64,000 bases of DNA from Plectrocnemia conspersa (taxonomy: Eukaryota; Arthropoda; Insecta; Trichoptera; Polycentropodidae): positions 186,001 to 250,000 of the forward strand of contig VTFK01000371.1 in assembly GCA_009617715.1 (NCBI GenBank), written 5' to 3'. The translations under genes and the position numbers were made by a program. Of this stretch, positions 24,792 to 37,800 are shown piece by piece; positions within the stretch are counted from its first letter, which is position 1; each line of letters begins with the position of its first letter. Below the pieces are notes generated by a model, which saw nothing but the letters and a program-made list of their open reading frames with translations, made no database searches and had not been told where the DNA came from.

Positions 24792-25904
24792 TAGAGTCTC
24801 CAATTACTCGAACCATCAACTACTCGAGTATCAAATATTAAAATTTTAAAATACTCGAGTACTCGAGTACTTTCGAGTATTTACCAAATGTACCAAAATA
24901 GCTATTATTCAAATTCGTGCACATATAAATAAATAAATAAAATACTTGATATGGTAATTTTTACAATTATTTTAACTTCACGAACATACTTTTTAAAAAC
25001 AATAATGCAAAAAGTGTCTCGAATTTAATATTACTGCTAACCCTTGGTTTTATTATTCCCGTTATGGAAAAAACCCTTTCTGTTGCTGTTGATGTTAGTC
25101 TTATTGTCATTAACGCGTTGGATAAGTCTTCTAATTTATATCTGTTCGCTTTTTATAGATATAAAATTTTTTGAACTCTCTTTTTGTGTTCTCTTCTTTC
25201 ATTCCCTTCTCTGCTTTTCTCTTATTTCCTTCGACTATTGACAAAATAGCATTTTGTAATTCTTCTTGAATAGATTTTTTTTCTTAACAATATACAATAT
25301 TCTACTCCTTATGATTAATGCGAAGAATTTAAATCTATATCCTTCGAAGATGTATTTGGGTGAATCCCTTTCACTCTAGAGCTAAACGGTTCGCAAAGAA
25401 CTGACTTTACTTTAAATGCCTTTAAAACACACAATTGTTTTGATTTATATTTTAAGCTGAGGGATCAGTATAAACAATTTACAACACTTTACGCTACAAC
25501 TGCATAGTCATAAAACCTAAAATTTTTTTTTTGATATTTCATATTGTTCATTGCCATAAATTAGATAAGTCGGGACTGTCGAACAGAAAACACAAAAGAA
25601 ATTTCTCCGTCGTACCCACTAACATAGCCGACGACCGGAACTATGCAACTATGGAACTATGAAAAAATTATACCTGATAGTAACCGCTCTAACTCGGGAC
25701 TTCGGGCATAAACGCCAAATAAAAGCAAGACGTTAACCTTTACCGGACCGAGTTAAAATTATTTTTGTTTCTGAAATATTTCAAATTTTTTTAATTTCGA
25801 GTATTAATCGAGTAAATTTTCAAAATACTCGATTATCAAGTACTTGAAAAATAGACAAGTATACTCGAGTATCGAGTACTCGATTACTCGAATTGGAGAC
25901 TCTA
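24792..25904. mobile_element. hAT transposon remnant with 8-bp target duplication
   Basis: A 1113-bp element flanked by perfect 8-bp direct repeats GTACTACG (24784-24791 and 25905-25912). Both ends begin TAGAGTCTCCAATT and continue with clustered ACTCGAGTA/CGAGTA motifs over about 100 bp at each side. The 8-bp duplication, short TIRs and repeated subterminal motifs are hAT hallmarks. An internal transposase scrap (24976-25275, minus strand) confirms the superfamily. The element is far shorter than an autonomous hAT (usually 2.5-5 kb), so most of the transposase has been deleted. Because both ends and the duplication are intact, the deletion probably preceded insertion. Confidence 0.9.
24976..25275 (-). 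pseudogene. hAT transposase C-terminal (dimerisation) remnant
   Basis: The minus strand, 25128-24976, reads DLSNALMTIRLTSTATERVF followed by SITGIIKPRVSSNIKFETLF and LLFLKSMF. This is the hAT C-terminal dimerisation region, whose family pattern is P-TSA-SERVFS-AG-I...R..L....-E-L-FL. Upstream, after a stop and frame change near 25130, it reads EELQNAILSIVEGNKRKAEK and KEENTKREFKKF, a charged stretch seen before the dimerisation domain in some hAT proteins. The catalytic DDE residues and BED finger are missing. It lies inside the element at 24792-25904, close to its left end. Non-functional. Confidence 0.8.
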
Positions 25905-25912
25905 GTACTACG

Positions 25913-28056
25913 TCCTAAGGTAGTATTAAACGCAATGCAACATTATTTATTATTTAATTAAAAAAAAAACATTAAAATCAATTTTTATTATTTTACATTT
26001 CGTACAATATTTTTCTTGCTAAGAAATAATATCGTATTGCTATTTTTCTATTCTGGTAAAATGCAAATATAAATAGACCTGTTTTATATTTTATTTTCAC
26101 GTTAATTTCAATGAAAAAGCTCTAAACCAGATTTAATTTTCATATAGAGCAGCTGAAAATGTTATCGCGTCATATCAACGTGAAAGTATTCGCCCCAAAG
26201 TCAAATGGTAGACGAAAACAAAATTTTGCATGTATCACTCCACCATCAACCATTTTCGCAAGCAATTAGATGATATCTACGGAACAGCGGTTTTATGTAC
26301 GTTTACGTACATAAAATAATTTGCATTCGTACCACGTTGAAACGTCAGCGCTTTCCCTAACGTAGCGAATTCAGACACAACGAAATAAAAAATAAATGGA
26401 ACGAAACACGCCCAATTCCAATACGACAGCGTTGAAATTCTGCGAAATTTATTAGAGTTTAAACAACAAAAAATAAAATAAAAAATTCGGTAACAACATA
26501 GATACAATCGTAGACGATTTTTACGGTAGAGTGAATCTGGAAATCAGCATTCCATTATTTTCAAAATTTTATAATTTTATAAGCTTTCGTATCAGGCTTT
26601 GTCAGCGTAAATCTTATATCTTAATGTGTATTTATTTTTTGATGTACCAAACTCATTTAGGCGTTGCATGTATTTGAAAATGACACAACAGAGAACCACG
26701 AAAATGTTGCCACTTCAAACGAGCGCATCTAAGAGTGTTTCTCAGTTTATTAAGTGAAAACTCTATTGAGTTTGGTTCGATTAATAAAATTAAATGGCGA
26801 CGAATTAATGCACAAAGTTGCGTTAATTTCGTAAAACACACATACGCACGTTTGCTTTACGCAAAATGATTTCGTTAGAAAATTCAAGCTGCGGTGTGTT
26901 TGCTTTAATTAAATTTTAAACTTTATAACTGTTTGCGGATGCTCGTACAACGCGCGCATTCAACCACCACCGACGAAGTGAAATATGTTTCGTTCAAAGT
27001 CCATCCTATGTCGAATTATAAATGTATAATGTGTATGTATAACACCGTCTTACGTCGACAAAAGAGCCGTTAAAAACTTTAACGGGTTGCTGGTATTTTA
27101 AATAGAAACTTTGGAACGTAGCGAGTTGCGCTTTGGCAACTTATCGTTTCTAAAGTGTATTGTTATTAATTAGGGACAATCAGGTTATTCATATTTTTTT
27201 TTTAATATTTAAACATTTAAGTAAATAAATAAAATATGTTATCATAAAAATGAAGACTGAGTAAATTAAATTGTTAAAGTGATGAATCAAAACATCAAAC
27301 TTGAAACAATGATGACGACAATGATCAAAATCCACCTGTTATTGTGACTAATTAAAATATTATATGTAATTTTAATCCTAAAAAAATACAAAATAGGCTC
27401 CACGTTTATTCCTGCAAAAATAAAATTATTTTGTAGTGGTACGTGTACGTTTATTATTCTTATATCAACTTTTTGTTCCAGAACTCATATATTTTTCTTA
27501 GTATTATAAATTATAATAGATTAATTATATAGATATATGCATTCTTACTTATTACATATAATTTATCTGCAGTTTAAATTTTTGTCCTAGAATTTAGTAA
27601 AATTTGAGAAAAATATTAATTCTTTATTTTTCCTTTAACTTTGCTCATTTGGTTCAGTCGCCTATTTGGTCAAAAATACTTAGGCTCGACATGTCCCTAT
27701 CGACTAGTTTCAATTACTATATTTTTATAAGCCTACAAGAAGGGTCAAACAAAGTTGATTTAAAAATAAATTCAAATACAAATAATTTATACAAAAATAA
27801 TACTGCAGACTGCGTTTGCGATGAACATAGTATATATTTATTTATTAACGCAGTTGTAATTATCAACTTGTGTATATCAACATATCGGCTAATATTAATT
27901 TACTAACTTTATTACAAATGCGTATATATGATCGATTAGTAATTTGAAAGACAAGCAATCTGTCCTTGTCTACAAATAGTTTTACATCTTGATCTAAATA
28001 TATATTATCCCTTTTGATTTAAACTTTATGCAACTACGGATAAAATATGTTGTGCA
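25913..28056. other. Non-coding DNA with a long balanced stretch at 26140-27180
   Basis: 26140-27180 is a kilobase of unusually balanced, CpG-containing sequence without a convincing frame; 26277-26507 and 26653-26841 are isolated chance-like ORFs. It contains a tight 12-bp-arm palindrome TTTTATGTACGT/ACGTACATAAAA at 26291-26316. 27180-28056 returns to AT-rich sequence with the unremarkable frame 27604-27906. Confidence 0.4.
26291..26316. repeat. 12-bp-arm palindrome
   Basis: TTTTATGTACGT is followed by two T residues and then its exact reverse complement. A short cruciform-capable site inside the balanced island; its function is unknown. Confidence 0.6.
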
Positions 28057-28620
28057 TTAGAATTGAGCAAAAAATACATAAAATCCATCAGCGTAAAATT
28101 TTATTGAATTGGGTGGTTGACCTCGCGGCCAATTAGACTCTTCGGTGAATCCTATTAGATTGTTTATTAAGTTATAATTACAATTTTGACTATGGACGAT
28201 TACGGCGTGACGTTTCTCGCGATGAAAGTGTGCAGGTGATGTCTCAGGGCTCTGTGGCTGCTTGCGGCGAGTGTCAGGTGTGATATTCAAATCTGTCGGT
28301 GAGGGCGCATAGCTGGTTCCTCCGGATGGCTGCTGGTAGATCTTGGCTCTCTGGTTGTCTGCGTCGCTGGCTCTGCTGTCTGGGCCGTCTCTTGCCTCGT
28401 GCCTCAGCCATCTCGGACCGTCTGCCCTCTCTTCGTCGGAGTCCGGGCTTATATCCTTTAGGGGGATGCACGCTAGCTGCAGTGGCTTCTTTAAATTCGA
28501 GAAATCGGATGTTGCGTTTTCGAAAGCCAGTTTTTTGCTTGGCTCCAGACTTTCAAATTCTTTGGAAAGAGTTTGCATTGTGGTGATTGATTGTGTCCGT
28601 ACCGTTTTGTCACAAAAGGG
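28057..28620 (-). CDS. Unrecognised GC-richer open frame, possible exon or TE-derived ORF
   Basis: The minus strand is open from just after a stop at 28627-28629 to a TAA at about 28057, with its first ATG at 28578 (173 codons from there). The first two thirds are hydrophilic and rich in charged residues, Ser, Pro and Gln (for example LKDISPDSDEERADGPRWLR, DTRRKQPQSPETSPAHFH). The last 40 residues pass into AT-rich DNA and end in KFYADGFYVFFAQF. No known domain, signal peptide or zinc finger is visible. The 28180-28600 stretch is markedly GC-richer than its surroundings, and two overlapping minus/plus frames (28274-28471; 28299-28630) are shadows. It could be a real small exon, a gag/ORF1-like fragment of a mobile element, or chance in a GC patch. 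There is no clear splice acceptor or poly-A signal. Confidence 0.3.
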   Translation of the reverse strand, partial: PFCDKTVRTQSITTMQTLSKEFESLEPSKKLAFENATSDFSNLKKPLQLACIPLKDISPDSDEERADGPRWLRHEARDGPDSRASDADNQRAKIYQQPSGGTSYAPSPTDLNITPDTRRKQPQSPETSPAHFHREKRHAVIVHSQNCNYNLINNLIGFTEESNWPRGQPPNSIKFYADGFYVFFAQF

Positions 28621-29278
28621 ATTCTCTTAACGACCCGTGTTGTGTGTGGTCAAAAGAAATCTCTTGTGCCATGATGTTTGTCCCATTGTTGATGAATGAA
28701 CGTTTTTGGTCACGGTCATAAACAATGAGACAATCGCCTTTTTAAATGTACTTATATGTGTGGTCGCCAATATGTGTGGAATTTGTTAAATTATAAAATC
28801 AGTAATTAAATATATTTTTTCTATAAATTAATCATACATAATTGTGGTAAATAGTTTTACTCTTACTTTTATTTAGTAAAGAGATTTGTACTTTTATTTA
28901 AAAACATAATTAAAAGCAATAATATTGCAATAAATATGTAATGATAATTCAAGATTTGTGAATGGAGCATTGTATACATTTGGATCAATTTGGGTTTGGG
29001 CATAGTTAATTAACATATATATTAGTATAGTCAGTGCTTTGAATGTCTTTTATTGAAATATTATATAATATGATAATTAAATTCGATTGAAAAAAAAAAC
29101 ATGCTCCAATAGGCGAGGGATACGACACGACACAACAAAGTTAAGAGTGAGTTTTATAAAACACCATGAGGTTTTTGAATTTATATGCTTGTATTTACAT
29201 AGGTTTTGAAGTACACATACATCAATTTTTTTTACATATTAATGAATAAATTACTTATTATCTTATGATTTTATATTA

Positions 29279-29336
29279 ATTCACAATCATATTTATTGTA
29301 TATTGTTTGCGTATAATATATTATATGATTGTGAAT
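29279..29336. repeat. 14-bp-arm inverted repeat
   Basis: ATTCACAATCATAT at 29279-29292 is exactly complemented at 29323-29336, with a 30-nt AT-rich loop. Possible MITE relic or hairpin. Confidence 0.5.
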
Positions 29337-32300
29337 AGATCGGTGACTACTGATTATTCTGCTCGTAATAAATAAATATATATATTTACTTAAAATAGTG
29401 CACAATATATAGGAACAACAAAGAAACCTATTAGCTGCTTGTGCAATACATAATTATAATACATCTTTGTTAAGATAACAACTGAGCTTTATATTACATT
29501 GGTACTATTAATTCTGCACAATCAGCACATTCCGTGTAATATATTGTCAATTTGAAATATCTCGATCAAGATGTTTGACCCATATGAAAATAATCCTCAC
29601 ATAATAGAATCGTATGGTATACATTCGCATAAAATTTGTGTTTTGATAACATCTCTCTGACGTAATTCCGTGCACCGAAATCAACGCGTATTTTGCGGTT
29701 AATTCGCTATTGGTTTTAGCGATAATTTGAATATGCAAATAAAACAGCTGATATATATTCTGACCTGTATATCTGCAAATTCATTCTTTAACATGAATAT
29801 GAATATAACATAGTTTTGAAAAAAATAATTAATCTGATTAAGGAGTTCTGTTTTCAAAATATTGACAGCTGATCTTAAAATATATATTTTCACTAAAAAA
29901 AGTTTTTAAATGTCATCTCATTCTGTTCGATTCGAGTTTAAATAATATATTAATTTGTTTTATTCTTTTTATAACTGCGATGTGTCTAAATATTCGAGTC
30001 ATCGATCACGAATAAGGGATTAAGGAAACACCCTTTATACACTAAGGGTGAGTTTACGCGATAAAAACCAAGGCCCGCAGTCAAATTGAAGAGTGTGTCC
30101 GGGCATAAAGTCGGCCCCGCGGAAAGAATTAATTCGGCAAACTCAATTGAGACCTAAGGGCGCTTCAATTATTTCGAGCCTTGCCCATTTTTGCACAAAC
30201 ACACACACATGTACACCTAAAAAAAGAGTTTCGAACTCGTCGAGGGTCGGAAGCCGAATCTAATAAATATTCTCCAACACGCCCACGAACGCGTGTAGAA
30301 CAATGGCCCGTTCCCTCTCTTTGTTTCCTATGTATATTTTTTATCAATCCTCACATATAAAGCAATTATGCCTAGGTAGTGCCTTTAAACGCCCTTCGGG
30401 ACCCAAAAAGTGTACGCATAAAGGTTCTTGGTGTACATTAATTGGAAAAAAGGCCGATTCTCATGTAGTATGTAAATACAGGGTGATATAGGACCAGCGC
30501 TAAAAAATGTAATTAAACATCTTAAGTCGTTTGAATTGACCGTTAGTGCACGATTTCTTATGATGCACATCTTTAAAGAATAAAATCTATCATAACTACT
30601 TTCAGACATATATTAGCACTATTTATAAAACACTCCAACAAAAAAAATATGGTTTAAAAATAAAAAAAATATGTTTTATATAAGTAACTTACTTCACAAT
30701 GTGAAATTTAATTAACGAGGATAGACATATATAATTAATTTGAAAATTTAAAGCTAAACTTTTATCATTCGTTTTGATATAAATCCATTTGTAAGATAAT
30801 GCAGAACATTATCTTTTAGGTATGATATAAATTAAGAGCAATGTAGGTTCAAGTGTGATTGAGAGACGTGAATTTCTACTTGAAATGATAAAAAACATAT
30901 ACTATTTTTTTTAATAATATTTAAAAAAAAATTATTATTCATATCATGTAGTGAAAAATAACCACACACTAACGGTTATTTTATTAGTTATTTTTTACTC
31001 TATTTTTAGTCTAGGCTTTAACACAAAATACTTAGGTAAATATTGACAACAAGACAATGCAATGTCTTATAAACGCAATGTTATTTGTATAAAGCATAAA
31101 TCTATGCATAAATTAAAAAGAGTGTTTCTACATTTTTTTAAAAATTTTAATTATATGAAATTAAATATTAATAATAATAGAATTTGTATAAAATATGTAC
31201 TTCTCGCAGTTTAAACATAAACATAGTAAATTAATCATTATTTATATAAAATACATCTATAATATGTAGACATATATTATACAAACAGTCGATTAAAAAA
31301 TAAAATATTCTAAGCGGTTATTTTTGTCATAAAATTTAATTTATTACTATTTTATATAACCGTGGCGTTTTTTTTGTTAGTATCTAGTAACACAAAATAT
31401 TACATTGTTTTACACGAGCTTTTTACGAGTGCAATAAAAAGCAGGGTGTTAAATCAATATTAGCATATTTATGGGAATTTTTATATTGCCATCATGATTT
31501 TATGCTGGCGCATAATTCAAAATATCATTATGAGATAAAATGTGCAATAATAATAAACGGATAAAAAAATAATTAATTTGCAATAATTATTTATTTAAAA
31601 AGTAATTCAATTCAATATAATACTTATTAATAAAATGATTTAATAATTTATGAATAAACCACAGAATATGTATTACAAAATATTAAAAAATCGGTATGAA
31701 AAAAAATAATAATTTTCTTATCAAATATTTTTTCAATTTAATATTGAACACTCAATTGTTTTTAAAGTAACAAAAATAAGACACAAAATACACAAAATAA
31801 TAATAGTTTCGCTAAGACACACGTCTAAATATTTACTATGAACTCTGTCAATATTAAATGTCTTGCGATATTTAACTTGTCTCTTCTTGATAAACGTTTT
31901 TGTACTGATCCTTATCAATATACTATTTTATCAAATCTAAAAATTCATAAATGATAGTTTAATTGTAAAAATAAAAATGATGTATTACTAATACTATTTT
32001 TTTTATTGTTTCAGGTAAAAAACTACATATACATTTTATAAGTTGAACTCTCTGGGTAAATCTGATTGTGATTGTTAAGTTTATTATGTGCAAAATTAAA
32101 ATGAGCATTTTACACGTTTTTCCGTTGGTATAGTCGTTAAATGAACATAAAACATAAAAGTCACATTTAACTGTATAATCGTGACCTTTTAAAAAATGTA
32201 TACGTTAAAGGCAAAGTGTGAATTTCAAAAATGCATACATTACCGAGGCAATGTATGCTCTGCCAAATATGAACAATGTAGTTTCACTGTTCTGTGTTGG

Positions 32301-34768
32301 TCGAATTATTCAAAATTAATGATTTTATGTATTTAATAAGTATTTTAAACCTACTTTGTCCAACGCTAATTTTTTATTGGCCCTACGTTGGTTGTCAAAC
32401 ACGCTTGTTTGTCAAATTTAGCTCGTTAACGATGTAATTATCTTACGGAGAGTGCACACATTCCCTAGTTAAGGCATACTTTATCTAGTAAAACTATACA
32501 TAGTTAGTGGCTACTTTGTCCAGTCATTGCATAATTTATGTAAAATATTTATTAGAAATAGTTAGGTTATTACGTTGCTAATGTTAGTCAAAAGCCAGTT
32601 TAATTGAACAAATTTATATAGTTTATATTACAAAAGCAAATATACACAAATGAAAAAAAAAAAAAAACACAAAAAAAAATTATAAGAATAGTAAAATATA
32701 TTATATATGTCAATACCGATCAGGTATAAATCAATAAATTGCAAAACGCATTACTTGCAAAAAAATACTATTTGCATATACGCGTTAAAAGCGCAATAAA
32801 CAAAAAATGTATTTGTCTATACGACTTGCAATAAATAAAAATATAATAAACTACATACCTACTCAAACGTCACTCCCAAGTTTTTATGGATTTCGTCAAT
32901 TTCTGCTTAAAACACCTCATCCCAAAAAATGTAAGAGAATTCCGGATCTGTAAAATGATACAACGTGACACTTGACGATGCTGAAAAGCAGTTGATTGCT
33001 CACTTAGCAACTCAACAACGACTTAAGTTTTGAAAAAAGAGTAAATCCGAATTTGTGGGAATACTCTGAAATATTTTAGGTCATCCGCATATAATAAATA
33101 TTCCGAGTTATTAATTGCCGCATGTCTGTCGTTAATATTATTAAAAAGAGAGCAAAGGATTTAGATTGAATCGTTGTGCTACTCCAGAATGACCGAAATA
33201 CTTATCGATGCGACTTGATACAGTTTCCTTATTTTTTCTAAATTTTGGAAACCTTACTTTTTACTTGCAAATGTTGTGGACAGGTTAGTGATTTAAAGAA
33301 AGAAGACGAATAACTTGTGTGTTACACTTGATAGCTGTATAGTGGTATCAAGATAGGAGTAGTAAATGTTGGATGGAGAGTATGTCGGGCATCTAGGGTT
33401 CTTGAGAAGCTTTGTCTCTTGCAACCAGGTTTGAGCATAGTCTTACGAGCTTGTGTTTTAGCACGTCCATATAATTTGTATACAAAACCTTGCTCTACGA
33501 GCATAATTCGTTCTAAAAACGCGTTTTTAATCCGAAACACTCGTATATCAAACATTTTTTTTCATTGAAAATAATTTAAATTAAAATGATAACTTAACAG
33601 TGGCCATAACAACATAAATATCTGCCATGTGCTGCAAAAGCCACTAATCATTAGAGATCAGATGATAAAATATGTACTGCTCGTAAAGCAAGATATTGTT
33701 AATTTAGTGTTATATTATTGAAACACTCCATGAGGTTTCAGTATGTTTTCTTAACCATACATTAGTATTATGTAAAAAAAGTCATATTTTTATATAATAC
33801 ATATATGTATGTACATATTGATAAGAAATAACCTTTCTTTCATAAAGGTTTTACTATCAAGCAGCTAAACAAGATATATAATACATGTTAGAGTACTAAG
33901 TTATTATGTAAAATATTCAAAGTACTCGAGCTTTTAAATTTATGAAAATGGCGTGGAGCATATTTTAGCATGTTATAAAACCTAGTTTAAAAGATTTACT
34001 GTTTGAACAACTTTTAAAAACATTCTGTATTTTATAATGCTTACCTTATCGATACAACGAATGCAGAGTATTTGTTCGCGTCTTAGCGTTTCAGCTGCAT
34101 CTCGGGGTTTCTCCATCGCCTCTTTGAGCAAATAAAACTACGACAAAGCGGCAGCTGCACAGACCGGAAGATTAAGGGCTTTCTCCTATAGAACCTTAAA
34201 CTATTTTTCATTGAACTATCGCCCCTGTTCGCCGAGACGCCAGAAGCCAAAGAATAAGTGTTTCCACCACTATCGCAAGTCCACTCGCTTCTCTATCGTG
34301 GACACTCGATCAGGGATCCGTTTTGCGGGAGGTAAACAAATCTGCTGCCTACGGATACACCCACTACGAAGTAGATAAGGCGTCGAAGGAGATAAAGAGG
34401 AGGACGGGTGAACGAGGACAAAAAAGCCAGAGAGGACTAAGAAGAATCTCCGCCCGTAATCTCGATTTAGTACCTGCGTATCCATCTGTGCTTAAAATAC
34501 GTACCGGGTGGGGTAAATGCTTTTAAAATTTTAAATGGATTAATTAAAAATTGTTAAGCCCTTTAAATTTGGAATATAATGAAATAAAAAGTCACGTAAT
34601 GAGTCAATTATAAATTTAAAATAAAATGAGAGTTTTAATTCTATTCGGTTATATTTGTAAATCTGTGTGTGGGATAAATCCGAACTTAGCACTTGAAAAT
34701 TTACACGGTCAATTGCGACTATCCGGATCTTGCATCTAAAAGAAATCTAATCTGTTGGTAATCTAGCT

Positions 34769-34797
34769 AAAGATCATCTCTGTGTCTGATGATCTTT
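34769..34797. repeat. 10-bp-arm hairpin
   Basis: AAAGATCATC and GATGATCTTT flank a 9-nt loop. Short and possibly coincidental, though the context is not extremely AT-rich. Confidence 0.4.
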
Positions 34798-37664
34798 GAC
34801 TATCAAAATGATTAGAGTAAAAGGTTTTTTAATACCTGCTTTTGACAAAAAATATTTTTATTGATTTTTTAAACTAAGGATTTAAAATATAAGTTCCTAG
34901 TTATAATGACTTTAAGACAAGCTCAGAAGCATTAAATAATTATTTCCTGGGTTAAGTTGAGAGGAAACCCTTATATGATCACAGCACCTATCGTCCATCT
35001 TTATTCTAAGCTTTTAAGCGTTTCTTAGGAGTCTCCCATATATATTTACAGAATTTTTAAATCATCTGAATTGTTTCACTCGCACATTATGTGCGTTTGT
35101 GTGTGTATATGTTTGCTTAATAGCGATACTCGATGGAGACGCTTTGAGCGTAGTTAACTGCGCCCTTGGGTGCCGTAATCTTCTTAACTCGCTACTTTAG
35201 AAGGCCGTTTACAGTTTTGCATCGGTTAAAAGTTTATATAGATGAAAGACAAATCACCAATAACTACGTTTAATTTATAAGGCGAAACAATTAACTATTT
35301 AGAGAAATACTCTATGGCTTAAAATATTTTTGAGAATACTAGATATAATAGATTTTATAGGAACATAATATTTGATTATTTTTTCATATTCTAACACTAC
35401 CTAAGGAGATTTTTCCGACCCTTCTAACATTTACTTAGGCTAACCCTATTTCAGACTATTAAAAATGACAAAAGCCGCCGCTTCCCTATTCCTCCGGAAT
35501 CTAGACTTGAAACCGCTATAGATACAAACCACGTTATAAGTTGCTGCTGAAAAATTTATATTAAATTGACTTTTTATTTTTAATGCCAATCATTGTAGTT
35601 CCTAAAATAATTATTTATGTTACGATATATTGAAATGTTTTTTTTTAATATAACATACTATATGTAGTATATCAAAATATTATTTTTAAATAATTATATA
35701 TTATTCATTAATATAATAATATTTAATAATTACTAATTATCTACTTAAATAATATAATTTTTACAGAATTTATGTGCTCTAAAATTCTCATTTTATTTAT
35801 AAAAAAATAAAGCCATTTAAATAAAGCGTAAATGTAGGTACATACATATGTTTTTTATTTATTATGCACTGTAATTTTAATATTTTTATTAGATCAAATA
35901 TGCTAAAAAAATACAAAAAGTAATAATAAATGGCCTCAAGCAAAAATAAATTTAATTAAGTACACAAATAATATAAATAAAAAACGTATTTAAAATAACA
36001 ATATATGTACCATGAAATATATTTTAACGTGTTTTAATATTTATTTATTTGCGCAAGCGTCAAAAATTAACTTAAAATTGTTAAAAGTATTACGCAGAAT
36101 AAACCGGTATGAAAAGTAAAATACATTTAATCCGTCTGTTTGTAAATATTGAACGTAAAATCTTCTCGTTCAGATTATACACGTGTTCAAACAAAGCATT
36201 TTTCGAGTGTACATTTTACAGATTTACGATTAAAACTGAAAATTGTGCGATAAGAGGAAATAAATTATTTTCACTGAGTCACAGGAAAAGTTTTGCGAAG
36301 ATAACCAATTAAGAGTTCAACTTTAACCTTACGACGCGAAAGTGAGAGCGAGGCTCGAGTATTTTCCACTTAATTAAAATTGGTTGTTAGATATTATATT
36401 TTTTCCTTCCATTATAATCACATTTTATTAGAAGCATGAATAATTTGGAAATTCAAATAAAAGCAAGAATGAGATATCACCGCAAGAAGGCACAAAGGAC
36501 CTCCGCCTAAAAAGCTCCGAAGACTCCCCGTTACCCCACTCTTGAAAGTGTCCATCCATTAGAATAATAGAGTTCTAAATCATGTCTTCTTCTTTCGGCC
36601 TTTCCATGTTCACTCATGCAAAATGCTAAAACCTCCCCTCATTATGTATATTCTTTCACCTTAATACACTAAGTGCCTCGGCGAAGATCGTCGCGGTCAA
36701 GTAACGTCCGAAGTTTAAAATTATTTATTGTCAACATTAATAATTCTAATGCGCCTATGCTTTTACATAATGTATCATTATGTTACAAAAATTGCCATAA
36801 TAAATACTAAATTTAAAAAAAACCTAACGATCTAAATATAAAATCATTAAATTGTAATGAAAGGAAAAATTTAATATATGTCAAAAATATATTTTTACCT
36901 AAATAAATCGAGCAGGTCGCAGTTTATAAACTCTCAATATTTGAAGTATATCTTAAATTTTTTATTATAAATCTACAATATCATAAAGTTTTTGTCTATA
37001 TTCGTACTCTTTAAATGAAACGTAGGTACTATCAAAGACGTCATTGCGGTCTCGTGAGAGTTTCTAACATGATTTCACGTGAATCCTGTCAATATTGTTC
37101 ATTCACACATGAGCACACTTTGTGTGTTTTTCCTTTATTATTTTTTCCTTTTCATAGAAACACGCGAAGGCGACAAATTGAAAATGTACCTTTCCCGACA
37201 CTTGTATACGTATATATTTCCATCAAACAGATACCCTGCTTGTATTACCATAATTTAACGTGCTTCAATATGTGCGTATGGCTAAATTGAACTTGTTTAA
37301 GATCCATGTAATTTTTATTAGTTTCATGAAAAATTTGATCGTATAATAAAAATTAACTATAAATGAATTTTAGTTAATTCAAGGTTAAAGACAATAAAAT
37401 ACCATAATTTATTAGCAGACGTTTTAAAACATAACAAGCCCTATTTTTTTCATGGTAAAAATATGTTATCATTTATTTTTTTAATGACAAATACTACTAC
37501 TATAAATATAAATATATAAATTATTAGGCTTTAATTACACTGTATTTTTTTTCAAAATTATGAAGAACTAATTTATATTTTTAAAATTAGTTTATCGTTT
37601 TATTTTGTATAATTATGTTTATGCATAACATATACTATTTTTAGCAAATACCGTAAATTACCAT

Positions 37665-37800
37665 ATACCATTTTTATTCTAACCACTTGAAATTAAATCT
37701 GACCCTAAATAATATAATTATGACCAGGCTGGTAATTAAATTTTGACCAAGATTTAATTTTTATTTTGAGCCAAGGTTGATTTAATTCAGACCATTTAAT
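37665..37800. repeat. Degenerate GACCA / TTTAATTT repeat patch
   Basis: Loose units such as TGACCC, TGACCAGG, TTGACCAAG, GAGCCAAG and CAGACCATTT alternate with AATTTAATTT-like spacers on an irregular 25-40-bp spacing. It may be a decayed minisatellite; the period is too irregular to be firm. Confidence 0.3.

Noticed and set aside
34270..34526. Opposed frames of 71 and 67 codons
   Set aside because: Overlapping chance frames in a balanced island.
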